NCBI GenBank assembly: GCA_902628195.1
Contig: CACOLY010000005.1
Location: 1 to 64,000 of the forward strand
Direction: 5' to 3'
Length of the DNA stretch: 64,000 nt
Source: an uncultured Pelagibacteraceae bacterium
Lineage (GTDB): Bacteria; Pseudomonadota; Alphaproteobacteria; Pelagibacterales; Pelagibacteraceae
The stretch's first letter is position 1. The number at the start of each line of letters is the position of its first letter. The notes beneath the pieces were generated by a model. That model was not told where the DNA came from. It was given only the letters and a program-made list of their open reading frames with translations, and ran no database searches. Shown in pieces: positions 29,408 through 39,130 of this stretch. Made by a program: the position numbers and the translations under genes.

Positions 29408-31295
29408 TAATTTTTCTTAAAGTTACGTCAAATAAGAGACCCAACATTCCCATTATAAATATCGTGATCCAAATGACCTCATATTGAAAATATTTTTTGG
29501 CAACATTTTCTACAAATCCAATACCCGTTGTCCCAGCTAAAAATTCAGCTGCAACTAAAGTTCCCCAACACATTCCAACTGCAACTCTTATTCCTGTTAA
29601 TATTTCAGGTAAAGAATTAGGGAAAATTACATATCTTAATATTTGTTTTTTAGATGCTCCCAAAGAGTGAGCAGCATGAATTTTTGATAATTGAGTTCCG
29701 GATGCACCAGCTCTAGCTGAAATAATCATTATAGATAATGACACCATAAATAATAAAAAAACCTTTCCTGTATTATCAATTCCTAAAACAGAAATAATTA
29801 GAGGAGCCCAAGCTAATGGAGGCACTGGTCTATATAGTTCTATTAAAGGATCAAAAAAACCTTTGGCAAATCTATTTAAGCCCATAAACAATCCTAAAGG
29901 AACGCCTATAAGGATACCAAAAACTAGTCCTAGGAATACCCTCATAAATGAATCCCAAATATGACCGTATGGCACTGGGATTTTAAATAATTCAAAGTCA
30001 CCTGTAACAACTTTAAGAACATAGCCTTTAAAGTTTTGTTTGACTATTCCATCTTTAGTGTGAACAGGATAATCACCAGGAAGAATATCTGCAATCCAAT
30101 CAGGCAAAACAAAACCAATCATTTTGCTTACATCGACCATATCAATCCATAAAAGGGGAATATCTTTGTAACCTACACTTGGTTTTAACATTAGTGCAAA
30201 TTTATTAAAAGTATCAGAAGGTTTTGGAAGCCATCTACCAGAACCTTGTTCAGAACAACTTGGACCACTTGCGATAATAGTTCCTGCTGGAAACAAAAAG
30301 ATATCAATAAATCTTAATCCCCCTTGGGCTTCTTTTTGAGCAACATCAAATTTAATAATTGCATTTTGCATTTTATCTAATGCGTTAGGTGGGTAGATAC
30401 TTGCAAATTCTATTCTTCGAGCAATTTTTACAATGTTTTTGGCGTACATTGATGATAAATCTTCGCTATCTAGATCTTGTCTATAAGATTTAATTTCATC
30501 CTTAAGTTCTTTAATTTTTTCTTTAAATTGAGGGTTATGATTTCTCAATTTGAAAAAATCATCACTTATCAAATTTAATTCTTTTGCAGCGGCATGAAAT
30601 TTTAACCCTCTATCAGTTGCTGGAATTAGAGGGACTTCTATAGTATTTTCTATAGATCCAGTTCCAGCGCTTACTTTAACTATACCCCATCCACCTTCTT
30701 CACTTATAGCTTTTTGTCTTTCATCATATTCTTGTTCTGACTCAAATGGATAATCAGGCTTTTGGAAATTTTCAGTCAAAAGATTAATTCTGCCAGTAAT
30801 GTCATCTATTTTTTGTCTAGTATCAATTTCAAGTAAGTCCTCATTTGTAAGTAAAGGAATTAATTGATTGGTTTTATTGATAAAATTAGCAAGAATTATT
30901 TTTTGTTGACTATTTAGCTCATTAGAATTTTGTATTTCATCTAAGATTATTTGGAGATTTTTATTTTCTTTTTTAATTTGAGAGGTGCTTTTAAATTGCC
31001 TCTCTTCTATTGGGAATTGGTATTTTAATCCTAATAAAGAGTCATTAACTTTAGCTACTTGACAAAGTTCATTAGCAGATTTTGGATAAAAACCTTTTGC
31101 GATATCCCATGAATAATAAAGCCATACTAAAAGAAGAAAACTACTACCAACTATGACCCAATGAGTACCACCTCTTGCTCTTTCTGGATTTCCAAATACT
31201 GCATCAACTTTTTCAGTTCTTATAAGACGTCTTCCATAAAGAATACATCCAACAACAGCAAAAAAGATTAGAAAAGTTACTATTTGTGTTAACAT
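29373..31295 (-). CDS. TauC/SsuC-type ABC transporter permease with large N-terminal extracytoplasmic extension
   Basis: C-terminal about 230 aa is a standard binding-protein-dependent permease (FGILIGVPLGLFMGLNRF, PVPPLAWAPLIISVLGI, HSLGASKKQILRYVIFPNSLPEILTGIRVAVGMCWGTLVAAE); about 400 aa precede it. Confidence 0.88.
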   Translation of the reverse strand: MLTQIVTFLIFFAVVGCILYGRRLIRTEKVDAVFGNPERARGGTHWVIVGSSFLLLVWLYYSWDIAKGFYPKSANELCQVAKVNDSLLGLKYQFPIEERQFKSTSQIKKENKNLQIILDEIQNSNELNSQQKIILANFINKTNQLIPLLTNEDLLEIDTRQKIDDITGRINLLTENFQKPDYPFESEQEYDERQKAISEEGGWGIVKVSAGTGSIENTIEVPLIPATDRGLKFHAAAKELNLISDDFFKLRNHNPQFKEKIKELKDEIKSYRQDLDSEDLSSMYAKNIVKIARRIEFASIYPPNALDKMQNAIIKFDVAQKEAQGGLRFIDIFLFPAGTIIASGPSCSEQGSGRWLPKPSDTFNKFALMLKPSVGYKDIPLLWIDMVDVSKMIGFVLPDWIADILPGDYPVHTKDGIVKQNFKGYVLKVVTGDFELFKIPVPYGHIWDSFMRVFLGLVFGILIGVPLGLFMGLNRFAKGFFDPLIELYRPVPPLAWAPLIISVLGIDNTGKVFLLFMVSLSIMIISARAGASGTQLSKIHAAHSLGASKKQILRYVIFPNSLPEILTGIRVAVGMCWGTLVAAEFLAGTTGIGFVENVAKKYFQYEVIWITIFIMGMLGLLFDVTLRKIIDKTIPWRGKG

Positions 31296-32093
31296 TTAAT
31301 TTTCTTTCCCCATAATTTCTTCTTCCATATTCCAAATCATTTCTAAAATTTCTTCACGTTTTGCAGAAAATTCTTTATTCTTTTTAATTTCTCTCAAATC
31401 GTCTTTTAATCCCATTGATGCAAATGGTAGATTGTATTCTTTATGTATTCTTCCTGGTCTTGGAGCCATTACATATAACCTTTCACCAAGCAATAAAGCT
31501 TCTTCAACAGAGTGAGTAATTAAAATAATTGTTTTTCCAGTTTCTTTCCAAATTTTTAGAACTAATGATTGCATCTTTTCTCTTGTTAATGCATCAAGCG
31601 CTCCTAATGGTTCATCCATTAGAATTAAATCAGGATCGTTTATTAAACATCTAGCAAGGGCAACTCTTTGCTGCATCCCTCCAGATAATTGATAGGTTGG
31701 TGTATTTCCAAATCCTTTTAATCCAACTATTTCTAACCATTCATCAACTTTTTTTTGAGTTTTTATTGGATCTTCATTTTTCATTCTTAATCCAAAGTTG
31801 ACATTTTCAGCTACTGTTAGCCATTCAAATAATGCCCCTTGTTGAAAAACCATTCCTCTTTCAACCCCAGGACCATCAATCTCTTTATTATTTAAAGTAA
31901 TACTTCCAGATGTAGGTCTTATAAAACCTGCGGTGATATTTAACAAAGTTGTTTTTCCACAACCTGATGGACCAAGAACAGTTAAGAGTTCTCCTTTTTT
32001 TAAAGTGAAATTTAAATCTTTTAAAGCATGGACAGTTTCTCCTTTTGGAGTTTTGAAAATCATATTTAGATTTTGAGAAACTAAATCACTCAT
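31296..32093 (-). CDS. TauB/SsuB-type ABC transporter ATPase
   Basis: GPSGCGKTTLLNITAG, LSGGMQQRVALARCLINDPDLILMDEPLGALDALTRE. Confidence 0.95.
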   Translation of the reverse strand: MSDLVSQNLNMIFKTPKGETVHALKDLNFTLKKGELLTVLGPSGCGKTTLLNITAGFIRPTSGSITLNNKEIDGPGVERGMVFQQGALFEWLTVAENVNFGLRMKNEDPIKTQKKVDEWLEIVGLKGFGNTPTYQLSGGMQQRVALARCLINDPDLILMDEPLGALDALTREKMQSLVLKIWKETGKTIILITHSVEEALLLGERLYVMAPRPGRIHKEYNLPFASMGLKDDLREIKKNKEFSAKREEILEMIWNMEEEIMGKEN

Positions 32094-32120
32094 AAAAATC
32101 TTTATATTTTAATTTTTAAT

Positions 32121-32160
32121 AAAAAAATAGGCACCAATTCAATAAAATTGGCGCCTATTT
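32121..32160 (-). terminator. Intercistronic terminator/attenuator hairpin between binding-protein and ATPase genes
   Basis: On the minus strand aaataggcgccaatt...aattggtgcctattttttt; 14-bp stem with one mismatch followed by a T run. Confidence 0.8.
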
Positions 32161-32180
32161 AAATTTTAATTACCTTTATA

Positions 32181-33122
32181 TTATAAAGGTAAGAAACTTG
32201 TGTCTACGTTTCCTCTTGGTGTTCCCATTCCTTTTAAGAATGCATCAAGATTTCCACTCTCCATAGATTGTTTTGTTTCTTCTGGAGTTAGGAATTTAAA
32301 GCCACTTAAAGTTTCTTTCATATCAGCAACTTTCATTTCTGAAGCTTTTGACATTGAATTCATATCGCTTTTTCCAGCTCTATATCTTGCATTTGCTTCA
32401 TGAGTCACTTCGATAAAAGTTCTAAGCATGCCAGGATTTTCCTTCATAAACTTTGTAGTTACTGAAGTAATATCTATACCTAAGATACCAGCATCTCTAG
32501 CTTCTTGAACTGTAAGTAATCTAGATCCAACTGCAGTTGCAGCTTTAATAGAGTTACCACCGAATAAACATGCCATTACGACATCACCGCTTACTAATGC
32601 AGCAGCTCCCTCTTCAGGATCCATTTGAATGATATCCATTTTTTTTCTGTCAGCTCCAACAACTTTCATACTTTCATCGAAAACATATTCAGCCATTGTT
32701 CCTAGTGGAACAGCAACTTTTTTTCCCTCTAACTCTGTTGCGTTTGCTTTTGTAATACCAGAAGCATTAGATGTTACACAAGTAGTACCACCCATTCCGT
32801 ATTCCATAGCAATATCAACAAGTTTGATAGGTGCTTTTGATTTTACCGCATTAATGAAAGGAACCAGACCTTGAGAATAAGAGATATCGATATCTCCTGC
32901 TAACATAGCATCAGTCATTGCTCCTCCATTAGTGAAATTTGTCCACTTAACAGGAACTCCTAAAGCTTTAGCAAAGTTCTTTTTCATCATATCTTCAAGA
33001 TTTGGACTTGGCCATTCTAAAAAGTATGCAACTCTAACTTCATTAGCTGCTGAATTAGCAACTGAAATTGAAAGATTAAGAGCTACAAAACATCCAAGAA
33101 TAAAACTTATTATTTTTTTCAT
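32181..33122 (-). CDS. TauA-like ABC transporter substrate-binding protein
   Basis: Signal peptide; VRVAYFLEWPSPNLEDMMKKNFAKALGVPVKWTNFTNGGAMTDAMLAGDIDISYSQG (NMT1/TauA family). Confidence 0.88.
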   Translation of the reverse strand: MKKIISFILGCFVALNLSISVANSAANEVRVAYFLEWPSPNLEDMMKKNFAKALGVPVKWTNFTNGGAMTDAMLAGDIDISYSQGLVPFINAVKSKAPIKLVDIAMEYGMGGTTCVTSNASGITKANATELEGKKVAVPLGTMAEYVFDESMKVVGADRKKMDIIQMDPEEGAAALVSGDVVMACLFGGNSIKAATAVGSRLLTVQEARDAGILGIDITSVTTKFMKENPGMLRTFIEVTHEANARYRAGKSDMNSMSKASEMKVADMKETLSGFKFLTPEETKQSMESGNLDAFLKGMGTPRGNVDTSFLPL

Positions 33123-33299
33123 TTATTCCCCTTAGTTGATTATTTATATGTTCTAAGTTTAAGATTAATTTGTAGTAGATGTAAAACAAAAAAGTGTTTA
33201 AATTGAATGCAACTTTGAGTTGTGACATTATTTTGGTGGTTAATTACACCCATTTAGTCTAAAGAATTCTTTAAGTTAAAATTTAAAAAATAAAAAAAT

Positions 33300-34646
33300 A
33301 TGAGCTCAGAAAAAAGAACTTCAGTACCTAATTCGCTAAATGAACATTGGATGCCTTTTTCATCTAATAGAGATTTTAAAGAAAATCCTAGACTAATAGT
33401 TGAGGCAAAAGGTGTTTATTTAAAAAACCATCAAGGTCAGACACAAATAGATGCGAGCTCAGGATTATTTTGTAATCCACTAGGTCATGGAAGAGAAGAA
33501 ATCATAGAAGCTATAAGCAATCAGCTTAAAACTTTGGATTATTGTCAGCCATTCCAACAAGGATTTGGTGGATCATTTGAACTTGCAACAAGAATATCAA
33601 AACATACACCAGGAAATTTAAATAGAATATTTTATACAATTTGTGGATCTACCGCAGTTGAGACAGCAATTAAAATAGGTATTGCATATCATAGAGCAAG
33701 AGGAGATAGCCAAAGATTTAGATTTGTGGGAAGAGAACGTGGTTATCATGGAATGAATATTGGAGCTACTTCAGTTGGGGGAATGGTTAATAATGTTAAA
33801 ACATTCGCAAGTGTGTTGATGCCAGGTGTAGTTCATATGAGACATACTCATTTACCTGAACATAAATTTGTAAGTGGTCAACCAGAGACAGGTGTTGAAC
33901 TTGCTGAAGATCTAGAGAGAATTTGTACAAATTTTGGAGCAGAAAATATTGCTGCTTGCATTGTTGAACCTATTGCTGGATCAACAGGAACTTTAGTTCC
34001 ACCTAAAGGGTATTTACAAAGATTAAGAGAAATTTGTGACAAACATGGAATACTTTTAATATTTGATGAAGTTATTACAGGATGGGGAAGAACAGGATCA
34101 GCTTTTGCCTCACAAGAATATGGGGTAACACCAGATTTAATGACAATGGCAAAAGCCACAACAAATGGTATCAGTCCTTTAGGAGTTGTTGCTTGTAAAG
34201 AAGAAATTTACGATGCAATAATGGATAGCGCACCAAAAGGAACAATAGAATTGTTTCATGGTTACACTTACTCAGGAATTCCAATTTCAGTAGCTGCTGG
34301 TTTAGCTGTTCAAGATATATTTGAAAAAGATGATATTTTTAATAGAGCAAAAGATTTAGCACCTTATTTCCAAAAAGGATTAATGTCTTTAAAAGATATT
34401 GACGTTGTGGATAATATAAGAGGTTATGGAATGATGGGTGGAATTGATATTAAAATGGATAAAAAACCAGGTGTTGCTGGATTTACTTGTTTTAAACATT
34501 GCTATGAGGCTGGAGTTAATTTTAAAGCTACTGGTGATTGTTTAATAATTGCACCAATGTTTATTTGTGAAAAGAAACATATTGATGAAATTATTGAAAA
34601 ATTAAGAACAGGAATAACTAATTACGCAAAAAGTAAAAAAAATTAA
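33300..34646 (+). CDS. Class III omega-aminotransferase, taurine/beta-alanine:pyruvate type
   Basis: HWMPFSSNRDFKENPRLIVEAKGVYL, FYTICGSTAVETAIKIG, ERGYHGMNIGATSVGG, LLIFDEVITGWGRTGSAF, TMAKATTNG. Confidence 0.85.
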   Translation: MSSEKRTSVPNSLNEHWMPFSSNRDFKENPRLIVEAKGVYLKNHQGQTQIDASSGLFCNPLGHGREEIIEAISNQLKTLDYCQPFQQGFGGSFELATRISKHTPGNLNRIFYTICGSTAVETAIKIGIAYHRARGDSQRFRFVGRERGYHGMNIGATSVGGMVNNVKTFASVLMPGVVHMRHTHLPEHKFVSGQPETGVELAEDLERICTNFGAENIAACIVEPIAGSTGTLVPPKGYLQRLREICDKHGILLIFDEVITGWGRTGSAFASQEYGVTPDLMTMAKATTNGISPLGVVACKEEIYDAIMDSAPKGTIELFHGYTYSGIPISVAAGLAVQDIFEKDDIFNRAKDLAPYFQKGLMSLKDIDVVDNIRGYGMMGGIDIKMDKKPGVAGFTCFKHCYEAGVNFKATGDCLIIAPMFICEKKHIDEIIEKLRTGITNYAKSKKN

Positions 34647-34655
34647 ATTTCAATA

Positions 34656-35774
34656 ATGATTATTGGCGTACCTAAGGAGATAAAACCTCAAGAGAATAGA
34701 ATTGGTTTAACACCAGACAGTGTAAAAACTCTTGTGTCAGAGGGCCACAAAGTTTTAATAGAAAATAATGGTGGTTTTGAAGCAGGTTTTGATAATGAAC
34801 AATATACAAATGTAGGAGCAAAAATTGTTAATAAAGCTTCTGATATTTTCAATGATGCAGAAATAATTGTTAAAGTAAAAGAACCTCAAAAAGTTGAAGT
34901 TGATATGATTAAAGAAAATCAAATCATATACACCTATCTTCACTTAGCTGCTGCAAAAGAATTAACTAAGGGATTAATCAAATCAAGAAGTATAAATATT
35001 GCATATGAGACTGTTACCGATGATAATGGTAGACTTCCATTACTTGCACCAATGAGTGCCGTTGCAGGTCGTATGTCTGTACAGGCAGGGGCGCATTGTT
35101 TAGAAAAAAATCAAAAAGGTAGAGGGGTATTGTTAGGTGGAGCACCTGGAGGTGAACCAGCAAATGTACTAATTCTTGGTGGCGGAGTAGTTGGAGAGAA
35201 TGCTGCAATTATAGCTACTGGTATGAGAGCTAAAGTTCATATTGTAGATAAATCTGAGGTAAGATTAAAACAATTAGTTGAGATTTTTGGTGATAAAATT
35301 ATTCCAGAACAAAGTGATAAAATAGATTTAAATAAATTAGTTGCTGAAGCAGATTTATTAGTGGGTGGAGTTTTAATACCTGGTGCAGAAGCTCCGAAAT
35401 TAGTTACAAAAGACATGCTAAAATTAATGAAAAGAGGATCTGTAATTGTTGATGTTGCAATTGATCAAGGAGGATGTGTAGAAACTAGTAGACCAACTAC
35501 TCATGGAGATCCAACATATATAGTAGATGATGTAATTCATTATTGTGTTGCCAATATGCCAGGAGGAGTTCCAAGAACTTCTACTTTTGCTTTAAATCAG
35601 GCAACGCTTCCTTATTTAGTTAAATTAGCTAATAAAGGTTATCAAAAAGCTCTTGGTGAGGATAAAAATTTTTTAGCAGGATTGAATGTTCATAAGGGTC
35701 ATGTGACTTATAAAGCTGTTGCAGATGTTTTTGGACATGAATATGTTAACCCTGGAGATGCAATCAAAAATTAA
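34656..35774 (+). CDS. ald: Alanine dehydrogenase
   Basis: MIIGVPKEIKPQENRIGLTP, TYLHLAAAKELT, MSAVAGRMSVQAGAHCLEKNQKGRGVLLGGAPG, DQGGCVETSRPTTH. Confidence 0.95.
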   Translation: MIIGVPKEIKPQENRIGLTPDSVKTLVSEGHKVLIENNGGFEAGFDNEQYTNVGAKIVNKASDIFNDAEIIVKVKEPQKVEVDMIKENQIIYTYLHLAAAKELTKGLIKSRSINIAYETVTDDNGRLPLLAPMSAVAGRMSVQAGAHCLEKNQKGRGVLLGGAPGGEPANVLILGGGVVGENAAIIATGMRAKVHIVDKSEVRLKQLVEIFGDKIIPEQSDKIDLNKLVAEADLLVGGVLIPGAEAPKLVTKDMLKLMKRGSVIVDVAIDQGGCVETSRPTTHGDPTYIVDDVIHYCVANMPGGVPRTSTFALNQATLPYLVKLANKGYQKALGEDKNFLAGLNVHKGHVTYKAVADVFGHEYVNPGDAIKN

Positions 35775-35778
35775 TTAG

Positions 35779-38223
35779 ATGGAAAAAAAGCTTCCAAGTA
35801 GCACTAAAGTTGTTGTTATAGGAGGTGGAGTGGTTGGTTGTTCAGTCGCTTACCATTTAGCCAAATTTGGTTGGAAAGACACTATTCTTTTAGAAAGAGA
35901 CCAGTTAACATCAGGAACAACTTGGCATGCAGCTGGACTTGTAAGTCAATTAGGCCCAACAGCAGCAATAACAAAAATTAGAAAATATACACTAGATTTA
36001 TATAAAACATTAGAAAAAGAGGTTGATCACTCTGCAGGCTTAAGATTAAACGGTGCACTTTCAATTGCACAAAATAAAGGAAGATGGCAAGAACTTCAAA
36101 GACAAGCAACAACAGCTCAACTTTATGATGTTGATGTAAGAATTTTAGATAAAGATCAAATCAAAAAAGATTATCCAATTATAAACACTGACGATGTTAT
36201 TGGTGGAATTTTGATGCCAGGTGATGGAGCTGCTGATCCATCAGGTGTAACTCACATGCTCGCAAAAGGGGCAAGAATGGAGGGTGCACAAATTTTTGAA
36301 AAATCACCAGTAGAGGAAATTTTAACAAAAGATGGAAAAATTTCAGGTGTAAAAGTAAATGGTCAAATAATTGGATGTGAATATATTGTATTAGCTTCAG
36401 GCATGTGGTCTAGACAAATTGGTGAAAAGGCTGGGGTAAGTATTCCGCTTTATCCTGCAGAACATTTTTATATTATTACTGAACCTATAGAAAATTTATC
36501 TAAGACTTTACCGGTTATTAGAGATTTTGATAACAGTACTTACATTAAAGAGGATGCTGGTAAAATCTTAGTTGGTATTTTTGAGGGAAAATCTATACCA
36601 GCTTTTGATAAAACCAATATTGTGCCTGATGATTTTTCATTTGGAGAATTTCCTGAAAATTTTGAACATTTTGAACCATATTTAACATCTGCGATCAAAA
36701 GATTTCCAGTTTTAGAAAAAGCTGGAATTAGAAAATTTTTTGCAGGACCAGAATCTTTTACTCCAGACACTAATACTTTGTTAGGGGAAGTTCCAGAAGT
36801 TAAGAACTTTTTTGTTTGTTGTGGTTTAAATAGTATTGGAATTGGAAGTGGAGGAGGAGTAGGAAAAGTTACAGCTGAATGGTTAATGACTGGACATATT
36901 AATCAGGACATATTTAGTTATGATATTAAAAGATTTCAAAAATTTCATTCAGAACTAGGTTTTATTAAAAAAAGAATTACTGAAACGCTAGGTGATCTTT
37001 ATGGAATGCACTGGCCTTTTAAACAGCATAAAACCTCAAGAAATATAAAAACACTTCCTTATCATGATAATTTAAAAAGTTTTGGAGCATGCTTTGGTGT
37101 TTCAGCAGGGTATGAGAGACCAATGTGGTTTGCGCTTGATGGAGAAAAATCAGAGTATGAATACAGCTATAATTATCAAAATTGGTATCCATCAGCTGAA
37201 TATGAGACCAATAATACTATTAAAAATGTCGGTTTATTTGACTTAACCCCTTTTTCAAAGTTTGAAATTAAATCGGAAAAAGCTCATAAAGAATTGCAAA
37301 GAATATGTACTGCAAATATTAAAAATGAGGTTGGTAAATGTACATATACCCATATGTTAAATAATGATGGTGGGATTGAAACTGATTTAACAGTCGTTTG
37401 TTTAGATAAAAATTATTTTAGGATAATTAGTTCAGCTGCAACAAGGGAAAGAGATAAATTTCATATAAATAAACATCTATCTAAAGGTGTAGAATTAAAA
37501 GATATAACTGATGATTATTGTGTATTTGGATTATTTGGTCCAAAGAGTAGAAGTTTAATTAAAACTATTTCAAAAGACAGTTTCGATAACAATGATTTTA
37601 AATTTAGTACAGCAAAATATATAGATATTGAAGGGATAAAAATTTGGGCCCAGAGATTATCTTATGTTGGTGAGTTAGGATATGAATTATATGTAAAAGT
37701 TAGTGAAGCTAAGAAAATATATGAATTGCTAATTGAAAAAGGTAAAGATTTTAATCTCTCAAATTGTGGAATGCATGCAATGGATATTATGAGAATGGAG
37801 AGTGGTTTTTTACATTGGGGCCATGATATATCACCTGAAGAAAACCAATATCAAGCTGGCTTATCATTCACAATAAGTAATAAAAAGGATGTAGATTTTA
37901 TTGGTAAAAAAGCTTTAAAAAAAATTAAAAAAGAAAAGATTAAAACTAGATTTGCAATGTTTACTTTAAAAGAAAGCAAACCAGGTGAACCATTATTGCT
38001 TCATGACGAACCTATTTATCTAGAGAATAAAATTATTGGAAGATCCACTTCAGGAAATTATTCATTTAATTTCAAGAAAAATTTGACCTTTGGATATATA
38101 AATAATGATTTTTCTAACGAAGAACTTAAAAACAAAAATTTATTTGTTGAGGTAGAAAAAAAGAAATATCCTATTTCAATTCAAACAGATCCCTTAAAAA
38201 GAACAGACTTTAAAAATTTATAA
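35779..38223 (+). CDS. FAD-dependent oxidoreductase with C-terminal GcvT-type folate domain (dimethylglycine/sarcosine dehydrogenase-like)
   Basis: VVVIGGGVVGCSVAYHLAKFGWKDTILLERDQLTSGTTWHAAGLV; C-terminal GcvT-like segment MESGFLHWGHDISPEENQYQAGL. Confidence 0.9.
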   Translation: MEKKLPSSTKVVVIGGGVVGCSVAYHLAKFGWKDTILLERDQLTSGTTWHAAGLVSQLGPTAAITKIRKYTLDLYKTLEKEVDHSAGLRLNGALSIAQNKGRWQELQRQATTAQLYDVDVRILDKDQIKKDYPIINTDDVIGGILMPGDGAADPSGVTHMLAKGARMEGAQIFEKSPVEEILTKDGKISGVKVNGQIIGCEYIVLASGMWSRQIGEKAGVSIPLYPAEHFYIITEPIENLSKTLPVIRDFDNSTYIKEDAGKILVGIFEGKSIPAFDKTNIVPDDFSFGEFPENFEHFEPYLTSAIKRFPVLEKAGIRKFFAGPESFTPDTNTLLGEVPEVKNFFVCCGLNSIGIGSGGGVGKVTAEWLMTGHINQDIFSYDIKRFQKFHSELGFIKKRITETLGDLYGMHWPFKQHKTSRNIKTLPYHDNLKSFGACFGVSAGYERPMWFALDGEKSEYEYSYNYQNWYPSAEYETNNTIKNVGLFDLTPFSKFEIKSEKAHKELQRICTANIKNEVGKCTYTHMLNNDGGIETDLTVVCLDKNYFRIISSAATRERDKFHINKHLSKGVELKDITDDYCVFGLFGPKSRSLIKTISKDSFDNNDFKFSTAKYIDIEGIKIWAQRLSYVGELGYELYVKVSEAKKIYELLIEKGKDFNLSNCGMHAMDIMRMESGFLHWGHDISPEENQYQAGLSFTISNKKDVDFIGKKALKKIKKEKIKTRFAMFTLKESKPGEPLLLHDEPIYLENKIIGRSTSGNYSFNFKKNLTFGYINNDFSNEELKNKNLFVEVEKKKYPISIQTDPLKRTDFKNL

Positions 38224-39099
38224 TTAAGTTTTTTTTCTCAAGAAAATTACAAAAATAACAGCTGTCATCATCATGATTAAAGCATATGCAGCAGTTGGCA
38301 CCATATACATCATGTCTTGACCAAATAATTGTGTTCCAACAAAAACAGCCAATGTTCCATTTTGTAAACCACATTCTAAAGAAATACATCTTTGTTGAGC
38401 AACTCCCGATGCAAAAAACTTGGCAACAAAAAAACCTATTATCATCATAGAAATATTTAAGATAAGAGATACAGTTCCTGCAGTAGTTAAAAACATTATG
38501 ATACTGTCCCATTCCTCAATATAGATAGCTATAAAAACAATTAAAAATAATATAATAGATATTTTTTCAATTATTTTTATATTTCTTTCAATAAAATCAC
38601 TAAATAGTTTTCTAATTGTCATTCCAATTATTACTGGAATAGTAACAACACCAAACATCTTTAATGAAATTCCTAGCATTGAGACTTCTTTGTTTACATA
38701 AGTGATATCAAATAGCTCAATTGATAAAAAAACTATATAAGGAACTGATACAATACTTATTAAACTTGTAAATGCTGTAAGAGATATAGATAGTGCAACA
38801 TCACCGTCTGCGAATTTGGTTAAAACATTTGAAGTAACCCCTCCAGGGGCTGAAGCAATTAACATTACTCCTAAAGCAAGTTCTATTGGAGTTTTTAAAA
38901 TTATGATTAATAAATAGCCAACGATTGGCAGAACAATTAATTGACAAGTTAAACCAACAAAAAATTCTTTAGGGTGTTGAAATACTCTTGTAAAATCTTT
39001 TACTGTTAAAGATGCGCCAAGTCCTAACATTATTAATGCAAGCGCGAACGGTGCAATTGTTGTTACTATACCCATGACCCCTATAAGTATTAATTTCAA
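38224..39099 (-). CDS. Bile acid:sodium symporter (BASS) family transporter
   Basis: TM protein; VGLTCQLIVLPIVGYLL, LIASAPGGVTSNVLTKFADGDVALSISLTAFTS. Confidence 0.87.
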   Translation of the reverse strand: MKLILIGVMGIVTTIAPFALALIMLGLGASLTVKDFTRVFQHPKEFFVGLTCQLIVLPIVGYLLIIILKTPIELALGVMLIASAPGGVTSNVLTKFADGDVALSISLTAFTSLISIVSVPYIVFLSIELFDITYVNKEVSMLGISLKMFGVVTIPVIIGMTIRKLFSDFIERNIKIIEKISIILFLIVFIAIYIEEWDSIIMFLTTAGTVSLILNISMMIIGFFVAKFFASGVAQQRCISLECGLQNGTLAVFVGTQLFGQDMMYMVPTAAYALIMMMTAVIFVIFLRKKT

Positions 39100-39130
39100 T
39101 TCCGCTATTAAAACAAAATTTATAAGATAT

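Noticed and set aside
29373-31295. TauC long N-terminus as a frameshift or gene fusion artefact
   Set aside because: A single open frame with no internal stop, plausible TM segments at the N-terminus and consistent composition; treated as a real extended protein.
33123-33299. Possible riboswitch in the 177-bp divergent gap between tauA-like and aminotransferase genes
   Set aside because: No recognisable glycine, SAM or other riboswitch core and no stable GC-rich stem by eye; more likely a promoter/operator region.
38210-38512. 100-aa Cys-rich minus-strand ORF
   Set aside because: Out-of-frame shadow of the BASS transporter gene (38224-39099) on the same strand; composition is an artefact of the frame.
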